The notes beneath the pieces are model-generated. The model made no database searches and was not told where the DNA came from. It worked only from the letters and a program-made list of their open reading frames with translations. The position numbers were made by a program, and so were the translations under genes. A stretch of 64,000 bases of DNA, from NCBI RefSeq assembly GCF_900107935.1, contig NZ_FNVG01000003.1:1-64000 (forward strand), in the 5' to 3' direction. Shown here piece after piece: positions 16,216 through 26,369 of the stretch. Positions within the stretch are counted from its first letter, which is position 1. Every line of letters begins with the position of its first letter. Source of the DNA: Vibrio hangzhouensis. Its GTDB lineage: Bacteria > Pseudomonadota > Gammaproteobacteria > Enterobacterales > Vibrionaceae.

Positions 16216-17414
16216 ATCGCGCTAGCCCGGCGTTTGTCGAGTTCTTCTTTGATGCTTTTACCTTTAAAACCATCGGCAATGATGGCCTGAACCTCGACCT
16301 TTAAAGCAGCTTGGTAGGCAGTTCTAAAGCGGTCTGCTTGGGGGTAAGGCGCGGTTTCCAGCCCTTTGCGGCCTCTGTGGTCGGCTTCACAGCACAGCAA
16401 TACCTGCTCTAGTTTTTCCGGTCTGCGCCAGACGTCCAGTTGACCAAAGATCTTCACAAAAGTTGCGGGTCTGAGTTCACCTGCCCGATGTACGTTAGAG
16501 TGCTGAGCGCAAACGGCGACTGCCAAATCGCGGTATTCGTTGGGAATTCGTACTCTTTCGCACAGCGATTTAATCACTTTCTGTCCGGAGTGGGTGTGCA
16601 GTTTGTGGCTCGGCCATTCAGATTCTGGAGTCAACGCTTTGCCCAGATCGTGTACTTGTGCGGCAAAACGAACCGTGGTCAAATCGCTCAATTTAGCGGC
16701 CTGAGTCGCCACCATCAAAGTGTGTACGCCACTATCTATTTCCGGGTGCCATTGTTCAGGCTGTGGTACACCGAACAGCTGGTTGATTTCTGGCAGTACG
16801 ACTGCCAGAGCTCCGCAGGCTCTGAGTACCTCAAGAAACACTTCTGGATGATGAGTGCTAAGCGATTTATGCCACTCCTGCCAGATACGCTCCGCCGTTA
16901 GATGCTCTAATTCACCTTGTTCGACGATTTGCGTCATTAGCGTTAAGGTATCGGGCGCAATGGTAAATCCTAAATGAGCCAGTTTGGCGGCAAAGCGAGC
17001 GACTCTGAGCACACGGAGAGGATCTTCGATAAAGGCCGGGGAGACATGACGGAGTACGCGGTCTTTCAGATCTTGCTGACCATGGTAGGGATCAATGATT
17101 CGCCCGCTTTGATCTTGTGCCATCGCATTGATGGTCAGATCGCGACGCATCAGATCTTCCTCCAGAGTGACATCCGGAGACGAAAAGCACTCAAATCCGG
17201 TGTAGCCTTTGCCTGCTTTGCGTTCTGTTCGCGCTAATGCGTGTTCTTGTTTAGACTTAGGGTGTAGGAACACAGGGAAGTCCTTGCCAACGGCTTGAAA
17301 GCCATTGGCCAACATTTGCTCTGGAGTGGCACCCACCACGACCCAGTCTTTGTCATAGACGTCGAGTTCTAGTAACTGGTCGCGCACCGCGCCACCAACG
17401 AGATAGACTTGCAA
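16188..17414 (-). CDS. cca: multifunctional CCA-adding tRNA nucleotidyltransferase
   Basis: Adds or repairs the 3' CCA of tRNAs. The 408-residue protein has the class II nucleotidyltransferase head with GGAVRDQLL (7-15), the metal-binding DKDWVVVG region, and RRDLTINAM (about 90-98). The following tRNA-binding region is ordinary, and a C-terminal HD domain (VHDLGKA, about residue 258) accounts for the phosphodiesterase and phosphatase activities of this type. The ATG start gives the usual N-terminus MQVYLVGGAVRD. It stands alone and faces uppP. Confidence 0.97.
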   Translation of the reverse strand: MQVYLVGGAVRDQLLELDVYDKDWVVVGATPEQMLANGFQAVGKDFPVFLHPKSKQEHALARTERKAGKGYTGFECFSSPDVTLEEDLMRRDLTINAMAQDQSGRIIDPYHGQQDLKDRVLRHVSPAFIEDPLRVLRVARFAAKLAHLGFTIAPDTLTLMTQIVEQGELEHLTAERIWQEWHKSLSTHHPEVFLEVLRACGALAVVLPEINQLFGVPQPEQWHPEIDSGVHTLMVATQAAKLSDLTTVRFAAQVHDLGKALTPESEWPSHKLHTHSGQKVIKSLCERVRIPNEYRDLAVAVCAQHSNVHRAGELRPATFVKIFGQLDVWRRPEKLEQVLLCCEADHRGRKGLETAPYPQADRFRTAYQAALKVEVQAIIADGFKGKSIKEELDKRRASAIEKALGPRS

Positions 17415-17500
17415 ATTGGCTCCCCTTTTTCTTACTTAGCCGTTGGCATTCCTCTGGCCCAATGGTACTTTGCTTTTAGTGATATTGTAAGGTTGAGTGG

Positions 17501-19210
17501 ATGTATAAGGATTATTTTGGCTTCTATGAGGTACCGTTTTCAATTGTACCCAGCTCTCGTTATTTATTTTTAAGTCAACGCCATAGGGAAGCGATGCAGC
17601 ACCTTCAGGCCGGATTGGGGCAGGGAGGCGGTTTTGCGATGTTAACCGGGGAAGTCGGTACCGGCAAAACCACTGTGGCGAAAGCCATGCTGGCCTCTCT
17701 GGATAGTCAGACCGCATCCGGCTTAATTCTTAATCCTACTTTCTCCAGTCAGGATTTGCTTGAAGCGATCTGTGACGAATTTGCCATCGAGTACCCGGAC
17801 AACGCCTCACTGAAACAACTCAGCCAGGCGATTTACCAGTATCTGCAACATAATGAGCAGCAGGGTATCAATACCTTAGTGGTGATCGACGAAGCTCAGC
17901 ATCTTTCTGCGGAAGTACTGGAGCAGCTCAGGCTATTAACCAATTTAGAAACCGATGAACGTAAGCTACTAAAAGTTCTGTTAATCGGCCAGCCGGAGTT
18001 ACAACAAAAGCTGCGTACTACACAGTTACGTCAATTGGCACAGCGCATCACCGGGCGCTATCATTTGCTGCCTCTGAGCGAAGGAGAAACTCGCCAATAC
18101 ATAGAGTTTCGTCTGTCCACCGCCGGTGGTTCCGGCGACATTTTCTCCAAAGGGGCTGTGGCCATCATTAATAAAGCCAGTCAGGGGATCCCGCGTCTTA
18201 TTAACCTGATTGGCGATAAAGCACTGCAATACGCCTATCATTCAGGTGAAAAGCGAATTTCCAAATCGTTAGCCCAAAAAGCTTGTGAGGACATATTGTC
18301 GTTTCAGGCCCCTGGTGTTGGCAATGCTGACACCAATCGTCCATCTGTGATGTCGGAATGGCTGTCCAGTTATGCATTGCCGGGGCTGTTGGGTATTGCG
18401 CTTGCCAGTGGTTTGTACTGGAAAGGCGAAGCCGGATTGCACTGGGTGAAGGCTCACATCGCCGGGTTGTCGGTGGCGCAGTCTCCCGCCGCTGCGCCTG
18501 CGGAGCCTGAAGTCGAACCGGAACGTCCGGTTATTGTTGCCCCTGAGCCCTTGCCGGTAGTTGAAGTGGTCACGCCGGAGCCGGTTTCACCGTATCCGCA
18601 GCGCTTATTGACGAGTCTGTTTGAGCGTCGTGACAAGATCTCTGCTATTCAGGAGCTCTATGCGGTTTGGGGATACAGAGCAAATGTGTTGGATGGCATG
18701 TGTGAAGACGCATCAAACAGCTTGTTCCAATGCCAGAAATCTCTGGGGACGCTAAAAAAGATCGAGCAACAAAACTTGCCAGTGGTGATGCCACTGTATC
18801 TGGATGGAAAGCAAGGTTACGTCGTGCTCTACCGGGTATCGCAGACGGAGGTTCAGGTGTTGAATGGCAAAGAACGTCTGGTATTACCAAAAGTCTGGTT
18901 AGAACAGCTTTGGACCGGTGAGTACTACTCCATTTGGCAGCGAGAAATACAGAGTACCTTGCGTATCAATCAGCAGGGTGAAGAGGTGCGACTGCTGGAC
19001 CAGAAATTGTCTAAGGTGTTGGGCGAGATGCCTTCAGGTCGTGACATATTTGACACGGCGCTTGAGCGCAAAGTAGAGCTATTCCAGAGATGGCAGAACA
19101 TGGATGTGGATGGCATTGCCGGTCGCAATACGTTGCGCAGACTGGAGCTGATGACGCAAACAGAGGCGCCAAAATTGTTGTCTGGTGATGCTCAGGAGGT
19201 GGCACAGTGA
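17501..19210 (+). CDS. gspA: ExeA/GspA-type AAA+ ATPase with peptidoglycan-binding domain
   Basis: Works with GspB to insert the type II secretion secretin through the peptidoglycan layer. The 569-residue protein has a cytoplasmic AAA+ domain with Walker A GEVGTGKTT (50-58) and Walker B LVVIDEAQHL (about 125-134), a single membrane segment (about 290-306), a proline/glutamate-rich linker, and a periplasmic part. The periplasmic part ends in a peptidoglycan_binding_1-like repeat (about 520-555, with VDGIAGRNT). It overlaps gspB by four bases. The main gsp operon is not in this window, as is usual. Its AAA domain is paralogous to MshM at 33.6 kb. Confidence 0.92.
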   Translation: MYKDYFGFYEVPFSIVPSSRYLFLSQRHREAMQHLQAGLGQGGGFAMLTGEVGTGKTTVAKAMLASLDSQTASGLILNPTFSSQDLLEAICDEFAIEYPDNASLKQLSQAIYQYLQHNEQQGINTLVVIDEAQHLSAEVLEQLRLLTNLETDERKLLKVLLIGQPELQQKLRTTQLRQLAQRITGRYHLLPLSEGETRQYIEFRLSTAGGSGDIFSKGAVAIINKASQGIPRLINLIGDKALQYAYHSGEKRISKSLAQKACEDILSFQAPGVGNADTNRPSVMSEWLSSYALPGLLGIALASGLYWKGEAGLHWVKAHIAGLSVAQSPAAAPAEPEVEPERPVIVAPEPLPVVEVVTPEPVSPYPQRLLTSLFERRDKISAIQELYAVWGYRANVLDGMCEDASNSLFQCQKSLGTLKKIEQQNLPVVMPLYLDGKQGYVVLYRVSQTEVQVLNGKERLVLPKVWLEQLWTGEYYSIWQREIQSTLRINQQGEEVRLLDQKLSKVLGEMPSGRDIFDTALERKVELFQRWQNMDVDGIAGRNTLRRLELMTQTEAPKLLSGDAQEVAQ

Positions 19211-19809
19211 AAGCGATACTACTAATGGGTTCGGTACTATCAGTGAGTGCTACAGGATCATGGGCTCAGGTTTCAGAAGAAAACCTGAGTGGTGGAGATA
19301 ACGCTTACGCGGTGTTGTCGTATCCGGACTTCTCAGAGCTAAAGCCATTACCACGCAGTCAACCGGTTTTGGCTATGACCCCAGCTCGTTCACAGCCGGC
19401 AACCGATTCAGGTTCGGAACGGAGCGCTTCATCAACGGTAGAGTCTGTTGACAATAATACCTTTAATCTCGCAGATTTGGACTTGAGTGGTTTGGATCCA
19501 AAGCTAGCCAAACAGGTGGAATCTGCCATCAGGAAAACAGAGCGTGAGATGCCGTCTAGCCGGGCTGATCATATTGCGCTGGAGGGAAACGAGGCGCGGT
19601 ATCGTGGGCGTCTTCCGGCACTCAACTTACAGACGCACATGTATTCCTCTGACGTCCAGCGTCGCTGGGTTAAGATCAATGGTAAAGAGCTCAAAGAGGG
19701 CGACCGATTGAACAACATCCAGCTACTGGCCATTGACCCTCAATCTATCACCATTCGTTTTGACAACGACATCATTGATATCCCGGCCCTGTATGAATGG
19801 GCGGGGTAA
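19207..19809 (+). CDS. gspB: type II secretion assembly protein GspB
   Basis: Partner of GspA in secretin assembly. The 200-residue protein has an N-terminal hydrophobic segment (residues 3-20), a low-complexity middle, and the conserved C-terminal GspB domain (about 135-200, LNLQTHMYSSD...WVKINGKELKEGD). The N-terminus resembles a cleavable signal peptide ending near SWAQ, which would make it periplasmic; ExeB-type homologs are often membrane-anchored. The start is GTG within the gspA stop overlap (GTGA). Confidence 0.9.
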   Translation: MKAILLMGSVLSVSATGSWAQVSEENLSGGDNAYAVLSYPDFSELKPLPRSQPVLAMTPARSQPATDSGSERSASSTVESVDNNTFNLADLDLSGLDPKLAKQVESAIRKTEREMPSSRADHIALEGNEARYRGRLPALNLQTHMYSSDVQRRWVKINGKELKEGDRLNNIQLLAIDPQSITIRFDNDIIDIPALYEWAG

Positions 19810-19860
19810 TACTGGTCAAAGGCGGGTTTAGCTGAGTAGCGAGCGTTGATTTGGTGCATG

Positions 19861-19895
19861 ACAGCGAAGGCATCACACCTTCGCTGTGTCGTTTT
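19861..19895. terminator. terminator between gspB and pglL
   Basis: ACAGCGAAGG (19861-19870) and CCTTCGCTGT (19878-19887) pair perfectly over 7 nt, followed by GTCGTTTTA on the plus strand. The convergent genes end on either side. Confidence 0.82.
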
Positions 19896-21648
19896 ACTTA
19901 CCGTCTTCGGTTCTGGCTGGTATTGTCAGTTCCGCAAGTGCGAAATGATGATTCGGGAACAGGAACTGAGCTTCACTCTTTACCTGGAGGGCCTTACTGT
20001 TGTCCCCCATACCTTGGTAAGCCAGAATGAGGTTGCGGTAAAATGCCGGCCTTGGCTGGTGTTTGATCATCTCAATTGACCAGTCAATGTAGGGTTGGAT
20101 GTACTCTGGATTGCCAGTCTTAAGGCCCAGTTTTAAGTAAGTGCTGTACAAGTTCCATTGATAGCGATCTTTCCATACCACCGGGTTAGTGACCTGTTCC
20201 AGAATGGTCGGGTCAACCGGATTGGATTTCTCAAACCGGGTCAGAACGTAGTTGGTGTGCAGAGAGGCCAGCATGTAAGTGCTGACTGCAATTGGGAGCA
20301 ACAAGGAAAGCACTCGAATTGACGTCTTGGTCAGTTTGGTAAACGAAATTTGCTTGATTCTTGGGCTTCGTTGATCGACCCAATAAATCAGGATAATAAA
20401 CGTGAGCCAGTGAATCAGTGAGTGATAGAACGGATACTCCAGTTGACTGTGCAATACAATAGGTACAAACATGGCGAAAATCGCCAGTCGCGTGCCAGGC
20501 TTGGCAGTGTATATTCGACTCAACACGAATAACGCCGCCAGTATGATCCCTAGAACCGGAACCAGTCCCCCCTCGATCCCCCAAAACAGTAACTCGTTAT
20601 GAGGATGATCCAGAGCAGGGATACCAGGAGCAAATTGCGGATTAAGCTGATGTTGTCGGGCAGTATATACCAGATATTCGGGCTCAAACCGTCCAACGCC
20701 ATAGCCAGTAAAAGGTTTCTCGATCAGCATATCGATCGACTGACTATAAATCGTTGTACGAACATCAGTAAGTCGGGCTTTTTGCTCAATCAGGTTTTGG
20801 CTACCAGTGTTCCCAAAGCCCAGGAGCATCCCTAAAGCCAGTCCGGCCAGATTGGCGAAAGTCCAGCCTCTAAAGCGCTTCCTGGTCGAGTGACGGTAGA
20901 GGTAGGGCACCAGTAATGCCACACCAAGCAAAGCACCAAGCCAACCGGTTCTTGAGGCCAGAACCGTCAGCAAAGGTAGCGTGATCACAGGAGTGATGTA
21001 TAGCACAGAGACATCACTGATGTGCCAGTTGTATTTGTGCTTTTGTCTGGCCAGCAGGTAGCCGGAAATCACCAGTGCCGTCGCTAAGAAGCTTGCCATG
21101 ACGTTAGGCTGTTGAAAGATACCGTAGGGGCGGTTAACCAGAACATCGTAACCGAACAGGTTGTCCTGAGGCAGTAGGAAGAATTGGACATAGCCCAGTA
21201 GCGCCTCTATCAGGGCAGCTAAAACAATGAGCCACAGTAAGCGTTGTTTCTGTTTATTGGTGAACTGAAATTGTTGCAGCAGTATGAAAAATAGCATCCC
21301 TCCCCATAAAGCAATAAACCTGGGAAGGGCGGATTGCACGTCAGGTTGTCCATAGAACAGAGGGAGAGTGAGCATGATGCAGGCCAGCAGCAGGCCAATC
21401 GTTAGTTTACTGAAACGAATGACCTGATTGGTGCCGAGTTGGTAAAGGCCGATGGCCAGCACAATACTGAAGGCAATCCAGCTGGTATTGTTGAATGCGA
21501 GAGCGAGCCCTAAGCCGCCGGGATTTGGCCAAAAAAAGTGAGCAGCGACGAGATACAGCAGCGCCATTGCAGCCATAAACTTGCGATTTAAAGGCGGACG
21601 AACTTGCTTTTGAGCGAGTTCGGTGCCGTTGGTATGAATAATTGCCAT
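19894..21648 (-). CDS. pglL: PglL/WaaL-type O-oligosaccharyltransferase or ligase
   Basis: A 584-residue inner-membrane protein with about 11 to 13 transmembrane segments and a large periplasmic loop. The loop holds a conserved histidine near residue 348 in LDHPHNELLFWGIEGG, the signature of the Wzy_C/PglL superfamily that transfers lipid-linked glycans. A soluble C-terminal tail of about 130 residues (LHTNYVLTRFEKSNP onward) resembles the extension of PglL enzymes. The equivalent V. cholerae gene is reported to have O-oligosaccharyltransferase activity when expressed in E. coli; the native substrate is unclear. I chose the ATG at 21648; a TTG at 21705 would add 19 polar residues. Position close to the MSHA genes makes pilin glycosylation a reasonable guess only. 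Confidence 0.82.
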   Translation of the reverse strand: MAIIHTNGTELAQKQVRPPLNRKFMAAMALLYLVAAHFFWPNPGGLGLALAFNNTSWIAFSIVLAIGLYQLGTNQVIRFSKLTIGLLLACIMLTLPLFYGQPDVQSALPRFIALWGGMLFFILLQQFQFTNKQKQRLLWLIVLAALIEALLGYVQFFLLPQDNLFGYDVLVNRPYGIFQQPNVMASFLATALVISGYLLARQKHKYNWHISDVSVLYITPVITLPLLTVLASRTGWLGALLGVALLVPYLYRHSTRKRFRGWTFANLAGLALGMLLGFGNTGSQNLIEQKARLTDVRTTIYSQSIDMLIEKPFTGYGVGRFEPEYLVYTARQHQLNPQFAPGIPALDHPHNELLFWGIEGGLVPVLGIILAALFVLSRIYTAKPGTRLAIFAMFVPIVLHSQLEYPFYHSLIHWLTFIILIYWVDQRSPRIKQISFTKLTKTSIRVLSLLLPIAVSTYMLASLHTNYVLTRFEKSNPVDPTILEQVTNPVVWKDRYQWNLYSTYLKLGLKTGNPEYIQPYIDWSIEMIKHQPRPAFYRNLILAYQGMGDNSKALQVKSEAQFLFPNHHFALAELTIPARTEDGK

Positions 21649-21720
21649 GCTTGCTACTAGTTGTTTTAACAAGAAAATTGAGTGCCGTGTGTCACGGTCA
21701 CTCAATCACAATGCCTTAAT

Positions 21721-24549
21721 TTAACCTTTTAGCATAGGCTTTAGGAAGCGTGCTGTGTGAGAACCTTCGACTTGAGACACACTTTCGGGCGTGCCTTGTG
21801 CGATGATCTCTCCTCCGCCTTGTCCCCCTTCGGGGCCGAGATCGATGATCCAGTCCGAAGTTTTGATGACATCGAGGTTGTGTTCGATCACCACGACGGT
21901 ATTGCCGTGATCACGCAACCGGTGCAGCACCGACAGTAACAGCTCAATGTCATGGAAGTGCAGACCTGTTGTTGGCTCATCCAGAATATACAGCGTTTTT
22001 CCGGTATCGCGTTTTGACAGTTCGCGGGCCAGTTTGACACGCTGTGCCTCACCACCAGATAGTGTTGTGGCGGCCTGACCTAAACGAATGTACGACAAGC
22101 CGACATCCATCAGTGTTTGCAGCTTTCGGGCGATAACCGGGACTGGGTCAAAAAAGGTACGAGCATCTTCGACAGTCATTTGCAGCACTTCATCAATGGT
22201 TTTGCCCTTGTAGCGAACTTCAAGGGTTTCGCGGTTGTAGCGCTTGCCCTTACACACATCACACGGCACGTAGACATCAGGTAAGAAGTGCATCTCAACT
22301 TTGATGACACCATCGCCCTGACACGCTTCACAGCGCCCGCCACGCACGTTAAAGCTGAATCGTCCTGGTTTGTAACCGCGCGATCGCGACTCTTGAGTGC
22401 CGGCGAATAATTCGCGGATAGGGGTAAAGATACCGGTGTAGGTTGCCGGATTTGAGCGCGGTGTTCGGCCGATTGGGCTCTGATCGATGTCGATGACTTT
22501 GTCGAAATGCTCCAGTCCCTCGATTTTATTGTAAGGTGATGGCTCGGCGGTGGTTGCACCATTTAACTGAGTGTGAGCAATCTTAAAAAATGTATCGTTG
22601 ATCAATGTTGATTTGCCCGATCCGGAGACACCAGTAATACAGCTGAATAGCCCCACAGGCACCGTCAGGTCGACATTTTTCAGGTTGTTGCCGGTAGCGC
22701 CCTGAAGGGTTACCACCTTTTTGGGATCCATCGGGGTGCGTTGTTCGGGAATGGCAATTTCACGTTTGCCACTGAGATACTGACCGGTCAATGAGGCGTC
22801 AGAAGCAATGATATCGTCGATGGTGCCTTCGGCTACCACGGAGCCACCATGAACTCCGGCACCAGGACCAATATCGATGACGTGATCTGCGGTACGAATG
22901 GCGTCTTCATCGTGCTCAACCACCAGAACTGTGTTTCCGAGATCGCGTAAATGAGTCAGGGTGTTCAGCAGGCGCTCATTGTCGCGCTGGTGGAGACCGA
23001 TGGATGGCTCATCCAGAACATACATTACGCCAACCAGACCGGCACCGATTTGGCTTGCCAGCCGGATACGTTGTGCTTCGCCGCCAGACAGGGTTTCTGC
23101 ACTTCGTGACAGATTAAGGTAATTGAGACCAACATTAACCAGAAAATGCAGTCGGTCATTGATCTCTTTCATGACTTTTTCGGCAATTTGTGCGCGTTGC
23201 CCTTCCAGTTTCAGTGAGCTGAAAAACGCCATCGCGCCACTGATACTCATTTCGACGATTTCTGGCAGAGTGGTATCGTTGATGAATACGTTTCTGGCTT
23301 CTTCACGCAAACGTGTCCCGCTGCATGAGCCACACGATTTAGTGGAGATGTATTTAGCCAGATCTTCGCGCACGGAGTTAGACTCGGTATCCCGATAGCG
23401 GCGTTCCAGAGTGTTCAGAATGCCTTCAAACGGGTGACGCTTGACACGAATGTCACCACGATCATTTACGTAGTTGAACTCGACTTCAGTGCGTCCCGAC
23501 CCCTTCAGGACGATATCCTGAATTTTCTTTGGCAGGCTGTTGAACGGAGCAAAGAGATCAAAATCATAATGCTTGGCCAGTGAGGTCAGCATTTGGAAAT
23601 AGTAGTAGTTTTTCTGATCCCAGCCGCGAATAGCACCCTCGGCTATGCTTAATGCATCGTCCATTACTACACGGTCAGGATCGAAGTACTGCTGTACGCC
23701 AAGACCGTCACAAGTATGACAAGCACCTGCCGGGTTATTAAAGGAGAAAAGGCGAGGCTCTAGCTCCTGAAGGCTGTAACCACAATATGGGCAGGCAAAA
23801 TTCGCAGAGAAAATGATGTCTTCTTTCTCTGCTTCATCCATCCAGGCAACCGCCACGATGCCACCGGACAGCTCCAGTGCCGTTTCGAATGACTCCGCCA
23901 GACGTTGTTGTAGGTTGTCTCGTACTTTGAAGCGGTCCACGACGACCTCAATGGTGTGCTTCTTATGCAGCTCAAGCGTCGGTGGATCGGAAAGATCGCA
24001 GGTTTCACCATCAATACGTGCCCGGATAAAGCCTTGAGCAGCAAGGTTTTCTAATGTCTTGACGTGCTCGCCTTTACGCTCTTTAACAATTGGCGCCAGT
24101 AACATCATTTTTGAGCCTTCTGGCAACTCCAGAACTTTGTCCACCATTTGACTGACGGTCTGTGCCGCCAGCGGTGTTTTATGTTCGGGACAACGAGGCT
24201 CCCCGACGCGTGCGTACAACAAGCGAAGGTAATCGTAGACTTCAGTGATGGTACCAACCGTAGAGCGTGGGTTGTGAGATGTTGACTTCTGCTCGATCGA
24301 GATAGCAGGCGATAGCCCCTCAATATGATCGACATCTGGCTTTTCCATCAGAGAAAGGAATTGTCTTGCATAAGCGGACAAGGATTCAACATAGCGACGT
24401 TGCCCTTCGGCATATAAGGTATCAAATGCAAGAGAGGATTTACCTGAACCGGACAGGCCAGTAATCACAGTCAGTTTGTCGCGAGGAATTGTGAGATTGA
24501 CGTTTTTAAGGTTATGGGTTCGGGCACCCCTAACTTCTATCTTATCCAT
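21721..24549 (-). CDS. uvrA: excinuclease ABC subunit A
   Basis: Damage-recognition ATPase of nucleotide excision repair. The 942-residue protein has two ABC ATPase halves. The first Walker A is GLSGSGKSS (about 31-39) and the second is GVSGSGKST (about 640). Both zinc modules are present (CPYCG...CHTCDGLG and CEACQGDG...CDVCKGKR), as are two LSGGEAQR signatures. I chose the ATG at 24549, giving the standard N-terminus [19 protein letters not shown] three codons upstream is less likely given the GAGTGG site. A LexA-box-like sequence about 70 bp upstream predicts SOS control, as in E. coli. Here galU and qstR separate it from ssb. Confidence 0.98.
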   Translation of the reverse strand: MDKIEVRGARTHNLKNVNLTIPRDKLTVITGLSGSGKSSLAFDTLYAEGQRRYVESLSAYARQFLSLMEKPDVDHIEGLSPAISIEQKSTSHNPRSTVGTITEVYDYLRLLYARVGEPRCPEHKTPLAAQTVSQMVDKVLELPEGSKMMLLAPIVKERKGEHVKTLENLAAQGFIRARIDGETCDLSDPPTLELHKKHTIEVVVDRFKVRDNLQQRLAESFETALELSGGIVAVAWMDEAEKEDIIFSANFACPYCGYSLQELEPRLFSFNNPAGACHTCDGLGVQQYFDPDRVVMDDALSIAEGAIRGWDQKNYYYFQMLTSLAKHYDFDLFAPFNSLPKKIQDIVLKGSGRTEVEFNYVNDRGDIRVKRHPFEGILNTLERRYRDTESNSVREDLAKYISTKSCGSCSGTRLREEARNVFINDTTLPEIVEMSISGAMAFFSSLKLEGQRAQIAEKVMKEINDRLHFLVNVGLNYLNLSRSAETLSGGEAQRIRLASQIGAGLVGVMYVLDEPSIGLHQRDNERLLNTLTHLRDLGNTVLVVEHDEDAIRTADHVIDIGPGAGVHGGSVVAEGTIDDIIASDASLTGQYLSGKREIAIPEQRTPMDPKKVVTLQGATGNNLKNVDLTVPVGLFSCITGVSGSGKSTLINDTFFKIAHTQLNGATTAEPSPYNKIEGLEHFDKVIDIDQSPIGRTPRSNPATYTGIFTPIRELFAGTQESRSRGYKPGRFSFNVRGGRCEACQGDGVIKVEMHFLPDVYVPCDVCKGKRYNRETLEVRYKGKTIDEVLQMTVEDARTFFDPVPVIARKLQTLMDVGLSYIRLGQAATTLSGGEAQRVKLARELSKRDTGKTLYILDEPTTGLHFHDIELLLSVLHRLRDHGNTVVVIEHNLDVIKTSDWIIDLGPEGGQGGGEIIAQGTPESVSQVEGSHTARFLKPMLKG

Positions 24550-24615
24550 TGTTGCCACTCATGTAATACGTAGTGTGACAAGTATTACATAGTGTGAACT
24601 TTGTGCAAAGAAATA

Positions 24616-24631
24616 CTGGATAAAAAGACAG
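24616..24631. promoter_or_regulatory. candidate LexA (SOS) box of uvrA
   Basis: CTGG-ATAAAAAG-ACAG fits the CTGT-N8-ACAG consensus with one mismatch and has the AT-rich centre typical of LexA sites. It lies 67 bp upstream of the uvrA start, between the galU terminator and uvrA. Confidence 0.6.
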
Positions 24632-24632
24632 G

Positions 24633-24672
24633 TAAAAAAGAAAGGCGCCACGTGCCAAAGCTGCGTAGCGCC
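24633..24672 (-). terminator. terminator of galU
   Basis: On the minus strand GGCGCTACG pairs with CGTGGCGCC (one wobble) over an 11-nt loop, followed by TTTCTTTTTTACC. It isolates galU from uvrA. Confidence 0.85.
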
Positions 24673-24696
24673 ATTTACTATCTTAGAACCTAGAAC

Positions 24697-25566
24697 TTAC
24701 GCCTTTTTAGTGGCATGTTTACCCAGTTCAGAGGCCTTTTCATCTTTGAGGTACAGGTTTTCAAAGCAATAGTTTGTTGCTTCGATGTAACCTTCAACGC
24801 TACCGCAGTCAAAGCGCTTACCCTTAAATTTGTACGCCAGTACACAGCCGGCTTTAGCTTGCTTTAGCAGAGCGTCGGTGATTTGGATTTCGCCGCCTTT
24901 GCCTGGCTCTGTCTGCTCGATCAGTTCGAAAATATCGGGTGTCAGGATATAGCGACCGATGATGGCAAGGTTGCTAGGTGCCGTGCCCGGTTCTGGTTTC
25001 TCAACCATGTCATCGACGCGGAACAGATCGTCTTTGATCATTTCACCGGCAATCACACCATACTTGTGCGTTTCATCTTCGGGTACTTCCTGCACCGCGA
25101 CGATAGAGCAGCGGAATTGCTTGTACAGTGCCACCATTTGAGCCAGAACACCCTGTTCTTCGTTTACGCACAGGTCATCAGCCAGGACCACAGCGAAAGG
25201 TTCATCACCGACTAACTCACGTCCTGTCAGGATGGCATGGCCCAGACCTTTCATTTCACGTTGGCGAATATAGGTAAACTGAGCTGATTCGATGATATCG
25301 CGAATATCAACCAGTAACTCTTCTTTGTTGGTGCCGCTGATTTGATGCTCTAGCTCATAGTTCTTGTCAAAATGGTCCATGATGGAGTGCTTACCACGAC
25401 CGGTTACGATGCACATACCGTCCATACCTGCCTGAATCGCCTCTTCTACACCGTATTCAATTAATGGTTTGTTAACGACCGGCATCATCTCTTTTGGCAT
25501 CGATTTGGTTGCCGGTAAGAAACGAGTTCCGTACCCTGCTGCAGGGAAGAGGCACTTTTTAATCAT
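24697..25566 (-). CDS. galU: UTP-glucose-1-phosphate uridylyltransferase
   Basis: Makes UDP-glucose for envelope polysaccharides, the LPS core and exopolysaccharide. The 289-residue protein has the nucleotidyltransferase signature FPAAGYGTRFLPATKSMPKEM (residues about 7-27), the VNKPLIEYGVEEA segment, VLADDLC and the C-terminal FDCGSVEGYIEATN. The ATG at 25566 follows an AAAGGG site; the longer frame opens with TTG. It is bounded by its own terminator. The uvrA-galU-qstR-ssb order matches what I recall of the V. cholerae chromosome. Confidence 0.97.
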   Translation of the reverse strand: MIKKCLFPAAGYGTRFLPATKSMPKEMMPVVNKPLIEYGVEEAIQAGMDGMCIVTGRGKHSIMDHFDKNYELEHQISGTNKEELLVDIRDIIESAQFTYIRQREMKGLGHAILTGRELVGDEPFAVVLADDLCVNEEQGVLAQMVALYKQFRCSIVAVQEVPEDETHKYGVIAGEMIKDDLFRVDDMVEKPEPGTAPSNLAIIGRYILTPDIFELIEQTEPGKGGEIQITDALLKQAKAGCVLAYKFKGKRFDCGSVEGYIEATNYCFENLYLKDEKASELGKHATKKA

Positions 25567-25718
25567 GGTAAAACCCTTTATCTTTTTATGTTTCAATTCA
25601 TTGCCACTGACGGGCGATTGGAACTAAGTCTACATAGTAACGACGCTTTATGACAGTAGAAATGCGTCTGAGTTCGGTCCGATTTCACTCGCCGTGGTAT
25701 ACAGCCGATTTTTGTTCG

Positions 25719-26369
25719 TTAAGATAAGAGATTTTGGTTGGCCCAGGCGATCGCTTGCAGTCGGTTTTTCACTGATAATTTGCGAAATATCTGGTACAGA
25801 TGCGACTTTACCGTGGACTCGGTGATAAACAGGTCATCGGAGATCTCCAGATTGGTCGCCCCGGACTGAAGGCAGCGCAATATTTCGATTTCTCTGGCGG
25901 TGAGATCGACCACGGTCGGAGACGTATTCGCGGCAACCACATAACGATAATGGTGCAGTAGCTGACTGGTGACATCTCGAGGTAACCAGTTTTTGCCGTT
26001 GATGATCTCACCCAACCCTATAACCACTTTTTGCGCTGCTTCATAGCTGTAGAACAGCCCTTTTATGTGACCGTAACGCAGTATCTCGTCTGTCGTCAGC
26101 CGATGCGGCACATTGATCAGAATGGTTTCGAAGTTTTTGCTGGCAAGGGGCAGGTTGAGGACTTGCTGAAACAGCTCCAGTGATTCCTCGTAATCAAAGA
26201 GCAGAATACGATTACGACATCCAGATGCGGTTGACAATAAATCCTGGGGGGTAATGGACTCTATGGCACTTACGCTTAGATTGGATAGCTGTCTGACTCG
26301 TTCGGTTACTGTGGCTTCCTGGCTTAGGGTGACGTGTTGAATGACACGTTTGTAGTTATTTCTTCTCAT
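25719..26369 (-). CDS. qstR: LuxR/CsgD-family regulator, QstR ortholog
   Basis: In V. cholerae QstR links quorum sensing (HapR) and chitin sensing (TfoX) to DNA-uptake and type VI secretion genes. This 216-residue protein has a receiver-like N-terminal domain without an obvious phospho-acceptor aspartate pattern and a C-terminal LuxR helix-turn-helix at about 155-212 (LTAREIEILRCLQSG...TVKSHLYQIFRKL). It belongs to the VpsT/CsgD branch. The c-di-GMP-binding motif of VpsT, W[FLM][TS]R, appears here as WLPR (128-131), with proline in the third place. Gene position between galU and ssb supports the QstR name over VpsT. No strong Shine-Dalgarno precedes the ATG. Confidence 0.85.
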   Translation of the reverse strand: MRRNNYKRVIQHVTLSQEATVTERVRQLSNLSVSAIESITPQDLLSTASGCRNRILLFDYEESLELFQQVLNLPLASKNFETILINVPHRLTTDEILRYGHIKGLFYSYEAAQKVVIGLGEIINGKNWLPRDVTSQLLHHYRYVVAANTSPTVVDLTAREIEILRCLQSGATNLEISDDLFITESTVKSHLYQIFRKLSVKNRLQAIAWANQNLLS

